Positions 11,869-24,425 of a stretch of 64,000 nucleotides of DNA are shown here, in pieces. Numbering within the stretch: position 1 is the stretch's first letter; the number at the start of each line of letters is the position of its first letter. The position numbers and the translations under genes were made by a program. A model generated the notes under the pieces. That model was given only the letters and a program-made list of their open reading frames with translations, searched no databases and was not told the origin of the DNA. Source of the stretch: Chionis minor (taxonomy: Eukaryota > Chordata > Aves > Charadriiformes > Chionididae); the NCBI GenBank assembly GCA_013398295.1, contig VZSF01006858.1, forward strand, positions 819-64,818. The letters are read 5' to 3'.

Positions 11869-14800
11869 GTTAACTAGATTGAACTGTGACCTTCATGTTT
11901 CCAAACACGTGGTCTCCAAAGGGCCTTGTAAATCCCTCTGTTAAAGCAGTTTTGCTGTAATGCAATTTTTAGCTGGCTAATGGCTATAATATAGCCATAG
12001 AGTAGATGCCTTGTATTTCTGTTGTATGTATTCCACTTCAGTTAAAAATTATCTTCTGATATGTGAAGGGCCACGTCAGGAGTGTTTTTATTTTTTTTTC
12101 CACTTTATTTGACAGAAGATATGCATAAGTGCACTGATACTTACTTGCTGTATTTCTTTGCATGTACTGACTGAACTTTCCCACGCCAGGCTTAGATTTG
12201 GTTGCTAAAAAACAGAGTGCAGTTGCTGCCGTTTGTAGGGTTATAGGTCTGGCCTCCCATTTAAAACTTATCAACTTCCTCAACATGTTATTCTTAGCGT
12301 TAACCTTACATTTTGTCTATATGTTCCCTCATGAAAAGCATACAGCCCAGCATTTGTCACAGGAACAGCAGATTTCGGTAGTGGGCAAGCTGCACCCTGT
12401 TCCAAGTTGTGCAAAGCTGTTTATTGATTTTGTGATTGTAGAAATGAAAGAGTTGCCTGTCTTTTAGCCAGGCTGGTGTTTAGTATATGTGGCTGTATGC
12501 ATTTACACATGCATATGTGACTTACGTATTTATAGTTTATATATTTAAATCAACATAATTGTATATTTATTTAATGTGTATTTATAATAGATACGTATTT
12601 AATAATAGCAACATGAATATCCTACTGCCCATTTGGCTTCAATCTGGGCAAATACATTGATCGATCATAATGTGCAAGATGCTCATAGAGGTAAAATTTC
12701 TTGCGTGAGGATAGATTGAGTCATCATTCATGATGCTGTTTAATAAAAGCCATCAGCTCTGTTTTGTAAAAGGCTGATGTATAATCGTTGTTTTTTTTCT
12801 AATATAGCATTTCACTCATGGTGTGTGATGATCTTTTATCATACTGTACGTGTTGCTGATGGGTAACGTGTGATACTTATGACAGGTTGATGAATGTGAC
12901 AGTTGTGACCACATCCTCTTTAAAGTTGTCATCAACGTAGTGAGGGATGTTCAGCAATTGACTATTACATTATATTGGCAGAATTTCCAGCAGATGCTGA
13001 GGTACCATTCAAGGTGAACTTGCGTCGTTTGTGAAGAAGTAGGAAAGAGGTTCTGCAGTTCCAAGGCAAACTTTCCATGGCTGGGAAGTGTTACAGTGTG
13101 TACTTGCCTTGTGTGTTCTGGATTTTCATACATAAGTGAATGTATATTAATCATTTGGTAATTGCCAGGCATCCGATTCTGCTCCACAGCATTATAGCTG
13201 TTTGTCCAGGTGTCATTTAGAGTGGCAGCTTTGCCATTCTTGAGGTAATTTATTCCTAGGCTAGTTCAGCTTATGCTGTGCCCCAAAATGATTAATTTCC
13301 TGATTTCCCCTGGTTACTTAACCTGGGGTGTTGGTTTTGCTTGGCATTGCACAGCTCTCAAGGAATCAATTTTCTGTCTTGCTGTTCTGCTCGGGTCGGC
13401 ATGCTCCAAGGCCTTCAGCCCTGACTTTCTTCTTTCCCCTGTCAGCGCGGAAAGCCGAGAACTACTTTGTACAAGTACGAAGGCTTCCCTGGGAAGAAGG
13501 CTGCTTCGTATGTCAGTTTGTGTTGAGACAGAGTTTTAACAGCAGGTTTTTTTCCTGTTAGACGCTAGATAAGCTGTGTCCCTATTTTCCACTGACCTCT
13601 ATTGAAAGAAAAGGAATGATTGAGTGTAGGCTTGGATTTCAGTGTGTTTGCATTGGGACAAGCTGTGGTGGTTGATGTGGTTAATATTCAATCACCCTTG
13701 TGTCATTATTGAGATGAGGTGACCTTGTAGTGCCTCTTATATGGCCGTTCCTAGATGGATGAGATGGATCCAGTATCCACTGGCAGGGTTACGATATTTG
13801 CCTGTTGGTCTGAAGTGCAAAACGGAAAACAAGGGTAGTTTTAGAGGACATTACACTGTTTCCCCTCTTTCCCTCCCCTTCCCTCCACCCAAAATGACTC
13901 ATCCTGGGCACTGAGGATGGTTAGTGTCTCATAACACATAACATTGGTGGTTATAATTGATGTGTGGTTTGTCAATGATTACTTACTTGGTTATACAGGG
14001 GCTTACAGCTGTTATTATTGATGCCAGTTGTAATAAGGGGTTGTTTAGTTGCCATATATTTTGGGAGAGTAGTCCTTCACTAGGATATATAGATGTCAGA
14101 AACCAACAGGAGACCATCATGCCTGCCTCTTCCTCACAGTTATTAGGAACTTGCTGTAAGAAGGAGCCTAATTTTTGATTCAATCACATCTGCACCCTCT
14201 GTGCCAGTGTCTTGGTTTGGGTTGAATGACTCTTATTCAGTGCAGGACTTTGTTCTGGCAACCTGAAGGAAAAATGCCTCTTTTTATTGATAAAATTTGT
14301 ATCTCACTGGAAATATTTATTGCTCCAGGGGGCAACTAGCATATGCAGGGGCTTTGGGCTCTCATAAATGTAAACTTGGCCTTATCATAGAGGAGGTGCA
14401 TCTCTGCATTTGAATTGCACCAGAAGTTGCCTTTGGTCTGTAGCTATGAGGGACATCACCCGAGATGCTGGCTGTGTTAAAGTGGGGATTGTTTTTAAAA
14501 AGCAGTGGATGACATATAATGTGAGGGTGGAGAAACAGTAGCCCATGTTTTCATTTGCTGCCTCAATATTTCTAATGCCAGCTCTGGTGAGAAGCTGCAC
14601 TTTCTCAGAATTTATACTCTGTGTCTAGTGCAGCGTCATTTTGGGAGAGGGAGCCTTATCTAGAGCTGTGGTGACTGCACCTCAGTGGTGAGGAGGTAAA
14701 AAATCCCTTTAAACAGGTCATTTTAAAAATCTTTTTTAACCCAGTATCATTAAATTTGTCTTCATATGTACCCACTAGTGCAGAAAGTAAGCCCAATCTA

Positions 14801-17800
14801 CAAAGCCTTGGTAAGAGCCTTTCAACCCTCTGGGGACTCTAGGGCAGGGACCAAGCTGTGTCTTGCACATTTGGGATGCGAAACCATTTTGATTGCATCT
14901 GAAACGAAAGTGACTTGTTGAATTCTTGGCTTTTATTACTGCTGTGTTTAGTGACCGTAGATCTTTGCTTCCCAATGACCTTGTATCCCAGAGACTAAGC
15001 CTTTGTAATGTTGACGATCTATTAATCTTAATATTTATCCTCAAAATACATAAAAAGGAATTATGACCTTGGTGTAGAAATGAAAATAAATAGGTAAGGG
15101 AAGCTATTATTTATTTTTTCAACATTTGCATTCTGTGTATGACTTCACAAAGTGTTTTTTCTAACATGAATTCATCTTTTCTAATGCTCTGGTACCCCAC
15201 TGATTTGTTCTTAAAATACTCCTTTCTGCACAGCAAGCTTAGTGCTTCGCAGACCACCCAGGACAATTGTACTTAAACTGCAAGCCACACTTAGTGATTG
15301 GGCCTTTTTAACGTTTCAAATAATATTTTGTTTTCCTTGACTTTTTAAAAATTAAAGCTTATATTTTATACACGAGAATTTAGGGGATTAAGAAAGGGAG
15401 TGGCTGTTCTCCTCCTATTTGCTAAACCCACAGGGGATATTTAGCCTGATCTCGTTTGAGCTCACGTTTGTCTGACAGCTTACTCTAATGTCAAGGAGGT
15501 ATAGATTGCACCTATGCAAATAATAGATGTATTTGCTCATGCTAAGGGCTTGATTAGTGTGTGTCCATCAGTATGTGCTGGCAGTGCATGTTCTCTGTCT
15601 AGCTGGGCGGTTTCCATCTGTGGGTTGTTTCTACAGTGAAACTGCTCTTTCTTTAAATTCTCGAAGAATCTCTCCAGCTTTGGTTTCAAAAGAGTGTAAA
15701 TTCAGTTTGAAAGTATGTAATGCTGGAATAAGTTGCCATGCCTGCATCTCGAGGAAGTAGAGGCAAGGTGCAGCAGGCAGGGAAATGGCAGTCGGACCAA
15801 ACCAAACCTGGAGTGTCAACCCACTGCACTGGAGACGCCCTGCGCGTGTCCCTGGCGCAGCTCTTCTACCTGGATTTGGCCAGAGATTCAGGAGCTCTCA
15901 GGATCCTTGGGGAAGACCTGCTAGGAGAAATATCACAGTTTGCTATGCCATTTTGGCAACAGCTACCCAGCGCGGTGCTCCCCGTTCCCTGGAAAAGAAG
16001 TGGGGAGGGAGAGGGAAGGCAAACCAAATGACCTGAAACAGCCCACAGGGGGTTACATGATGTGGTGCACAGCCCTGCACCCGAGAGGGCACAGGGGAGA
16101 GTGTGTGTGTCGGAGAAAGCTGCTCAAGCTGACACGGGGGGGGGAAGCCCCTCAAAACTGTCAGACTACATGTTGCCTCCTCATACAGCAATTTTGCTGT
16201 CTTTTAGCTGGAGTTATGTAATTGTGCAGAGCTTCCTAATTTGTCACTAGAGAGGAATTTTAAATTTGGGAGAAATATCCATTTAGTAGGTATGTAAATA
16301 TGAAGGTTCCACATTCTTGGCTATTTTACTGTCAAAGTACACCTGTGTGGATTTTTTTTTTTTGTTTTGGTCTCAGAATTCTTCTGGCCCTTCGAAGATG
16401 TATTCTGTATTATACTTTGAGATGGATAGAACACTAAAACCTACTTCACGTTTTCTGCCACTTCTTTCTCTCTTGACAATAGTTTAGTTGTTTACTAAAC
16501 TTGGAAGACTAGTAATAATTTGACTTGCTTTCCATGAAGCCAATCTACAGTCAATATTGCTTTGCAGCCAACAACCAGAACAACAACAATAATGCTTTTA
16601 AAGGAGAAAATTGTACTGCCAAAGCATTCTCTGATGACTTGGGGCTCAAGGCCTGAAAAGGATTGTCTGCTACAACAGCCCCTCTTGCTTGTAAGGTGGT
16701 TGTTAAAAGCGGCTTCACAAGTTATTGTGGAAACTTGTGCTCTGTAGGATTTCTTAAGATGTTTATCTCCCCAAATAGATGATGCACCAGTGAGAAACTG
16801 CTGAGAGAGGGTAAGAGAAAATCATCTTAGAAGTTGCTGATTGAGCCATCTTGGATCTCCAGAGGCAGCTGGGAGATCCAAGCAGATGAAGAAGACCCTA
16901 AGCCTGTTCTAAGTGAAGAAATTTTGGAGGTGCTGACCAAGAGACAAGGCCCAAGTTGAAAGTGGATCTGGGTTGCAAAGAGGGAAGGGAAAGTCCATTC
17001 TTGGTTGCTAGATAAAAGACCTGTGAATGTTGAACAGGAGAAGATGCTGGCCTTGATTTCCACTGTGTTTTAGTGTTTACGTTGCTGACGTGTATGGATC
17101 AATTGGAAATGTCACTGCTGGAGTGTGTGTTGGGTAGCTTGAAGTTAGCTCATGTTGGCAGCACTGGAGATCAAGGCGGCATCTAGTCCCCATCTGTCCT
17201 AGGGAGCCTTCAGCTACAGAAGGCTAAATCAAAGGTGTCACTGAGTCAGTGGTGATGAGGCAAGCTGTTGGCTAAGGCATCCTGTGCCCTGTCACACAAC
17301 ATATGGAGCACAATGCTCTCCATGGACTGCTTTAGTTGGCCTCTGAGTTTTCCTGCTGCCTTTCCAGGCAGCTGCATCTTCTCTGCTGCAGGTTATGAGC
17401 TACCACAGAGCTAGCTTAAGTACTGGGACCCCTGCTTGGGCCCAGTGCTACTGGGAGACTAGATGTGCTGTGGACACTTCCAATGTCAGTGTGCCTTGGG
17501 CTGCCGTGCTCCTTCTAGGCAGCTTCTTGAGTTTGGTTCCTGGAATGGCTTTTGTAAATCGCACTAGAAACAGCAAGAAGCCTCCAAAACCAGTTGGCAA
17601 AGAAACTTTCAGCAGAGCTCGGATGTTAGAAAAGCAGGCTGCAGCTTGGTTGCCATTTGCACCAAGTGTCTTTCACTGGGGGAAATGAGAAGAAACTATT
17701 ATTCTGAAATCTCTCATTGAGTGACAATTGATAAGAGCTGTTCATCACAGGGAAACTAATCCAGGAGTCAACAGGTGCCTCTTCGGCTTTCTGCAGCCAG

Positions 17801-20800
17801 TCATGGAAAAAAAAATAGGAGAAAGCACAACAGGTTATTCCAATTTGACATGCAGTGCCTGGGAACAACAACCGACAAGTCCCAATTTGTGTCCAGCTGC
17901 TTAAAAACTACCACCCAGCTTGGTATTATCCTTCTGCCCTCAGGGAGCTTGTCTTGTGAAAAGAGTTATTGATGGCTGATTTCAGCATTCCTCAGGGCTG
18001 TGCTCATGGTGAAGTATCTGCCCCAAGTTGTGATTTCAAAGTAAATGATCTCTGGGTCGTAAATAAGAAATAGTTTTCCTTAATATATTCCCTTTGCCTA
18101 TAATTTCAATTCTTATATAAATCACTCCTTTTGAAACTTTCTGTGTGGAAAGACCGGGAGTTTGAGCAGCAAATCCTAGCAGAGGTGATGCTACAGTGTG
18201 TTTGAGTCCTGTTACATAAAGGGGCATAATAAGTGGGTTTGTGCCCAGAGTAGTCAGCCATTTGAATCTGACTTAAAAAAAATCTGCATTTCATACAACT
18301 TTCCCCGTTAAACGCCGCTTTCCTCGCACTCCAAGAGCTTTGCGGAAGGGATCCTTCTCATTTGCAGGGCTCATTTTTGTGCATTTTAAGTGGGGGAAGG
18401 CTTGTGGATTGTTGCAGGGCTCGTAACGGAGGTCGTGGGGGGGGTCTGTATGGCCCGTGGGCTGGGTTCAGGCTGGCGGAAGTGGTGTCCTGATGTGGTG
18501 CCAGCTCCCTGCAGACCCCTGTCCTCAAGATCCCACAGGGTGGGCAGGGATGAGGCTGGGTGGACTGTCCTGGCAGTCGGCTTTTCTTTTCCGTGGACCT
18601 GAGACCACGTCTCTCAGCATGTACTGCACTGCCAAAACCTAGGTATCGCGTGGGGAAATAATGCAGCTTCCTCAGTGTAGGCACTTAATGCCATTCATCT
18701 ATCTTAGGGCAAGGACAGCTAAGCCTAGTAGAGCTGGTTTACAGCTGCTGGTCCAGAAAGGCCAGGTCTCCTGCAGGTCTCGTGATGTAGCTGTCAACCC
18801 TGTGCAAATGTCCCAAATGCATCAGAGCAGCTCAAATAACACTAAATGCCTACATTTTGGGATTTTGGGTAGGTAATGTAGCAGCCCTGGTAGAAGATAG
18901 GGGCTAAGAGCCCCTGATGATGACAATGTAAGTATGTATTGTAAAATGACGGATATCAACAGTCTTCCCTGCTTTTTTGCAAATCTGTGCTAGTTAACTT
19001 GCTATTGGCTCCCTTCTGCTCCTCACCTGCCCTTCCTCTTCTAATATGTCTGATGAATAAGTCTAGAAGCAAGGATTGGTGGACAGATTCTTCTTCCAGA
19101 AAGGCATTTCGTGCCAGATCTTACTTTCTTTTCTCAAAACCATGTATGTTGAGTAGTTCAGTCCTCCCACTGCTCCCAGGAGCAGAGATGTACCATTTCT
19201 ATTCCCTCTATATGCAGGTTGTTTACATGAGTATCAGTGGATCGTGATTTGTAACTAAGAAAAGAAAACATGCCAGCTACATGCTTGGAGTTGCATCATT
19301 ATTAATCACCTGTAGCTATTACTGCTTGAAAAGCAATTCTTCTGTAGTTATTAATGGATGCTTTGTGTTGGTGTATAAACACAAATGAGAGATAATCCTG
19401 TTTTGATGAGTTGCAATCTAAATAAACAAGCTACACAAAGCATGGAAGAAAGCAAAACTGTGAAATGCCTTAGCATATACAAACCTTTAATCTCTCTGTT
19501 TTTCAGCTCCACTTCTGTAAAATGGAGTAATGGTGTTATCTTCTAACTTCAATTTAGATTGCAATCCCCAGAACAGGGATTAGCTTCTAATTGGGTTTTA
19601 TTTTTCGTTTGGCTTTTTTTTTGGTCCTTTTACTGTGATGAACGTAAGATCCCCTGATTTTTATTAGGAGCTGGGGGTACGGCTGCACAAAAAAATTGTG
19701 TGTGTTGGAGGGCGTGGATATTTTCAGTTCAAGGAAAGTTATGAGACACACAGACTGGCATATGATCCTTGTGATGCTAATTGCTACCTCTCATTGCCTC
19801 ATTGACTCTACGTATGCAAATGTGTCCTGCTGCCTTGAACTGTGCTTATGCAAAAAATGTGAGATGGGAGTTACAAATGCATTTTGTACTATAATAAAAT
19901 TCAAGGTTTTGTAATGAAATATGAATTCCTGAGCTTGATCCTGAAATTTTAGGAGAACTAAAGGAAGAAAAGCCTTTAGGAGTTTTCTACTGTTGTTCTG
20001 TTTTGTACTAGGGTTTAAGTGTATTAAAATCACTGATCTTTAGAACCAACCCATGTGTCTAGTACATTCTATATTTTAATAAAGGCCTCTTTACAGGAAT
20101 GAGTGACCCTACTGTTTTTTGTTAGGTTGGGGTTTTTTTTGCAGAGGATGAAAACATCTGGGTGCATGAATCTCTGTTGGAATTTCTCACTAAAATAAAG
20201 CTAGTCCTATTCCTTTCCACACCACAGTTGATTCTGAACTGAGATATATGTAGTGCACTTTTAAATGGTCAACTGACTTCTATGGACAAGTGAAACTTGT
20301 AATAAAAACTTCGGTAAGCTTCTTTTGCCAATGCTTGAAACCTAAGGAACTCGTAAATAATAAACTCATGTGGTAGCCTTGGCAGGATGGTATTCAAACA
20401 GCCCATAGTCTTTTGCTAAGCATGAATTCAATGTGTCATCAGTCAGTGCAGGGGAAAAAATGCACTGATTCCAGATGTACAAGCGCCTGCAGAAGGGGAG
20501 GCTGGGCTGTAGATGCAGCCTAGAGCACAAGATGTGAAGAGCACCCCATGGTCCCTGCAACATTTGGTGGGGGGATGAGGACAGGAATCTCCATCTGCAA
20601 GATGGGGCTAGTGGGAGCAGGGAGGAGGCTATTCCCTTCCTCGGCTCAATCCCAGCCGTGACTCCTTTGCTTCGAACCTTGTTTAGCGCCTTGTCCCCTT
20701 GCTCTGTCTCATCGGCCTGCAGGATCTAGCAGAGAGGGGCGAGTAGCTGAACAATGAGGTATTCCCTCGTGCAAAGCTCCCTGGACTCGATGGGAATTTT

Positions 20801-22340
20801 GCCAGTGCAAGATTGGATCCCACTAATGGAAAAGACTTACTTGGGGGAAGGACTAGATCAATGCGCTATTGTTCTCTATGCTATATTTAAATGCATGTAT
20901 TTCATGGAAATTTAAAAACTAAACTTCTACACCACATGTATCCGTAGCCCTTATGAATAATTGGAGCTATTCATTTACTGCACTGGTGTAAGGCGCCTGT
21001 TGTTCAGAAAGGGGCAGTGGCTTTCCTATCTCATCTTCAGCAATGGTGATGAGAGAATAATTGTGGCAGAAGCAGACAAAGGTACTTATTTTTGCAGAGA
21101 TGACTAGCCAGGCTGGGGGTAAACTGAGCTTTGCTTATTTCTTCCCCACCTGGGTTCCTGGTCTGACTTGAGTTTTAATTTATTTTGTTGGTTTAAATTT
21201 GTAATAAAGTTGTGGATTAATTTCATGTGCCTGGTGATCATTAGAGGACAGCTGCTCTTTGCCACTTCCCTTTAGCAGATAAATGTGTCTTTGTTATTTT
21301 TGTATTTGTTTTCCCCCATTGGTTTTGTATTTATCAGTTTTTCTAATTAAAACAACAACAACAGATGAATGGATGCTATTTCTGAAAAGAGAAAGCCCAC
21401 TGCCCCCAATACAGACAGTCAGTGTCATTTTGCTGACAGGATGCTTTGCTTTTAAGAAAATCTGGCATTTGAGCTTTTCCTTGGCTTTTGAGAGGAGCCA
21501 AATGCATAATTCACTCGGCCTCTGTGCGCTACTTTTGAATTCTGCTGTGGCTCCATTTGCAAGAGAATAGCGGGAAGGATGTACAGTGCCTACTTCTTTC
21601 TTGTGCTTGTGACACAGAGAGAAGGGGTGTTGGTTTGATTAACTGTAGGCCACTGAAGAGACAGATGAAAAGTGGCAAAATGTAAATGAACTCTCTCCCA
21701 GCTACTTCCATTGTTTGCTATCGCCTGTGTATAATGGCCCATGACACCAAAAAAACCCCCAGTTTCTTGAAAACTGGTTTTGTGTAAGCTTTCACTGGTG
21801 GACTCTGAGGGCGTACCTAGGATTTTTGGAAACGCATCTTTAGGAGCGGAGAAATCCCCCACAGGCTTGAGCGTAAAATGAATGCAGTGGTTGTTTTTGA
21901 GGCGATACCAGTGGCACCACTTCAGGTGTTAAATCGTGGGACACCTGCGGCGAATGCCTGTGCACACAGCTTTGCAGGAGCAGGTTTTGAAACCTGAGCT
22001 GTCGAGTGTGATCTTACTGGGGCTTAGCGCTAAAAGCCTTGTTTTTCTTGCCTGAGCCTCATTCCCTTGCAGCTGTAAGGCTCTAGCTAGTATAAACACC
22101 CATCCCTGAATGCTATCTGTTGTCGAACTTTAGGTTTGAGCGGCTTTTCCCCAATTCCCAGGCTGACAAATGTTGAAGGATGGTGAGGGTGTAGGGCAGA
22201 ACCACCAGGATGAGGCAAAAATATCCCACCTGCTCTGGCACGTTAGGTGGTCGAGGCTGTTTGAGGGAACATCACCATGATCCAAACTCTTGGGAAGATG
22301 GTCACAAAGAGGGAGAAATGGGTGACAGATCCACAAACTT
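11869..22340. other. Unique non-coding sequence, no gene recognised
   Basis: It includes a strongly AT-rich patch at about 12500-12620, a polypyrimidine stretch at 13859-13890, a ten-base G run near 16136-16145, and an MIR-like relic at about 19475-19590. Open frames here (up to about 108 codons) overlap on both strands and resemble nothing I know. Confidence 0.6.
19475..19590 (+). repeat. Possible ancient MIR/L2-like fossil
   Basis: The stretch around 19485-19530 (AATCTCTCTG, a CAG-rich link, then TCTGTAAAATGG) follows the familiar layout of the MIR/L2-type 3' half. It is followed by a region rich in ATT and CAGGGATTAG words. Divergence is high, so this is a pattern-level call only. Confidence 0.35.
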
Positions 22341-22403
22341 GGGGGTTAGACTAGATGATCTCTAGAGGTCCCTTCCAACCTTTAACAGTCTGTGATTCTG
22401 TGA
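22341..22403 (+). mobile_element. CR1 retrotransposon, 3'-end fragment
   Basis: The segment carries the characteristic CR1 tail: TTAGACTAGATGATCTCTAG, then the GGTCCCTTCCAACC block at about 22368-22380, ending with a degenerate GTGATTCTGTGA terminal repeat. Only the last 60 or so bases are present, as expected of a severely 5'-truncated copy. The 5' boundary is approximate. Confidence 0.82.
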
Positions 22404-23104
22404 AGAGCCTCCGATTCCCAGAAAAGAGAAGTAGGAAAATAGGTTTCTCGGGGTCCTGCCAAGGGTGCCCAGAGTGAAGCAGCTAAAAAAAGACAGGGCA
22501 GGTGAGAAATGTATAGAATATCCACCGGATCTCTGGATCTTCTGGATTACTTCACAGTGAGTTTTTTCTTTTTTTAAAAAAAAAAAAAAGGAAAACAAAC
22601 CAACATACATAGCTCTTCCTTTTTTCCCCCCTACTTATATTCACCTTCAATGCTATCAGGGGTGGCATACTTCTACTCTTCTCTCCCAGATGCTTTCCAA
22701 GTTCATTGCAAATATTAAATCTGTTATTTTTCCTAGTGGTCCAACAGCAAAGAAAATCAACTTCACTTCTCTTGGCATAGATTTGATCATAAATACTTCC
22801 CTGCAGTATAGTGATGCCAAGCAATGCAGGGTCATGATAATCAAATCACCTTAGATACCAGAGGCAGTTGCCTGTAGTGGGTAAATGTAAAACACTGCAG
22901 AATTTGTGAGTGGCAAGCATATATAGGTAGTGATGTAAAAATCCCCAAAGCCTCACGTCAACAGATGATTTATGCTGAGACAGTACTGTTAGCAAGCTCT
23001 GTACTTCTGAAAGCAGCCTTTGACTGGAAAGGTAGAATTTGCATGCATTTTAAACACCTGGTGCAGGTAGGAAGGACAACTTCTGCCCAGCTCTCCTGGC
23101 AGAA

Positions 23105-23150
23105 GGTGTCTCTTCTACACGCAAGGCGGTGTCTCTTCTACACGCAAGGC
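23105..23150. repeat. Perfect 23-bp tandem duplication (two units)
   Basis: Units 23105-23127 and 23128-23150 are identical (each starts GGTGTCTCTT and ends CGCAAGGC) and abut with no spacer. The second is followed by a palindromic TTGCGCAA. Identity suggests a recent duplication, a polymorphism or an assembly effect. Confidence 0.95.
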
Positions 23151-23170
23151 TTGCGCAAGAGGTGCAAAAC

Positions 23171-23192
23171 TTTACTTTGGCACCAAAGTAAA
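23171..23192. repeat. Perfect inverted repeat, 10-bp arms, 2-bp spacer
   Basis: TTTACTTTGG at 23171-23180 and CCAAAGTAAA at 23183-23192 are exact reverse complements around CA. It could be a dyad binding site, since ACTTTGG/CCAAAGT resembles nuclear-receptor (HNF4/COUP-TF-like) half-sites, or a small cruciform. Confidence 0.85.
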
Positions 23193-24360
23193 CCTCAGTC
23201 TCTCCTAATTCACAACCTACCCGACTTGAGCCGGTCAGCTCAAGCTGTGGCATCATTCACAGCGCGAGGACTATTCGGTCTGAAAGCCCCAAAGCGGGGA
23301 TGCCAGACAAGCGGTGAGCTTGGGACGTGCAGTAGTGAAAATCGCCAGCCGTCAGTTGCTGAGCAGTGCAGCTGGTGCGACTTGAGTCATGGAGCTACTT
23401 TCTGGTTGGAATGATGGACAAGTAGGGGCGCCACAGAGTTCAAATGCTCCAGCAACTGTTAGGCAGTGCTAGTGGGGAGGTCCTGGCAGGGCTGGTGTCC
23501 CTAGCACCCCCACAAAGCCAGCAGGGCTAATGTTCACCCTGCAGCACTCCTGTCTCTGCTTCGGCACCTGAGCTGCGCCCACTGCCAAAAGGTGTCCCAG
23601 CATCTCCCTGCCCCAAACACATCCCCAGTGTGTGCCGGCACAGACATACCTGGAAGCCAGCTTGGGAAACGGGTCCAAACGAAACCAGCTCAGCAAACAC
23701 AGCCCAAATACTCAGTTTTTGCTGAGATTAGCTTTCCAATTCTGGTTTACTGTGTGGCCTCCTGGTTGTTTGTGCTGGTCTCAATGTGGGGTGAGCAGTT
23801 GGACAGGGTCAGACTGTGTATTCAGGATCAATATGGCCTTATGCTGCCCTTGAGATGCTCACGAAACTAGAATTTAGATTTGCTAAAATGTGGTTTCCTG
23901 TTTTTTAGTGAAGTGTTCACTTTCTTCTTCAGTATTCAGGGAAGAGTGCTAGTGGCCCTAAGCTAAGCGATGTTCATAGCAGCACTAAGCCTACAGGTTT
24001 ATTATTTATGTTACCATAGAGGGAAACATTGGCCAAAATAAATTAAAAAGTTGACAAGCTAAAACACATGGAATTAAAAAATAGGAGGCACAATTTATTT
24101 TAATGTAATGGGGATTATTTATTGTTGGTGGACAGGACAGCATGTGAGGATGGTGTGGAGCGCTGCTGTTTTGAGACATTCTAGTGTCTAGAGGAGCTTG
24201 ACAAATGTGTGTGTATATATATGCATCTGTATACGAAGACCTGGTATATTAATGGTGGATCTCTTCCAGTTACCACCCAGCCATCCCAGGCAAACTGAGG
24301 CACTTGCCTTCTTATTGCACACTTTCTTTTTTCTTTCCTTTTTTTTCTGGAGGGGAGCAC

Positions 24361-24425
24361 ACCAAATCCAAAAAAACCCCCAACCACCAAAAACAAAAAC
24401 AAACAAACCCCAAAAACAAAAAAAA
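24361..24425. repeat. A/C-rich low-complexity tract
   Basis: Runs of A are interrupted by C-runs (CCCCC, CCCC) in AAAACCCC-like style. Similar tracts occur at 32748-32796, 42302-42353 and 60186-60275. Confidence 0.85.

Noticed and set aside
22965..23414. 149-codon plus-strand open frame
   Set aside because: It spans a tandem duplication and a palindrome, has no recognisable domain and no splice or promoter context.
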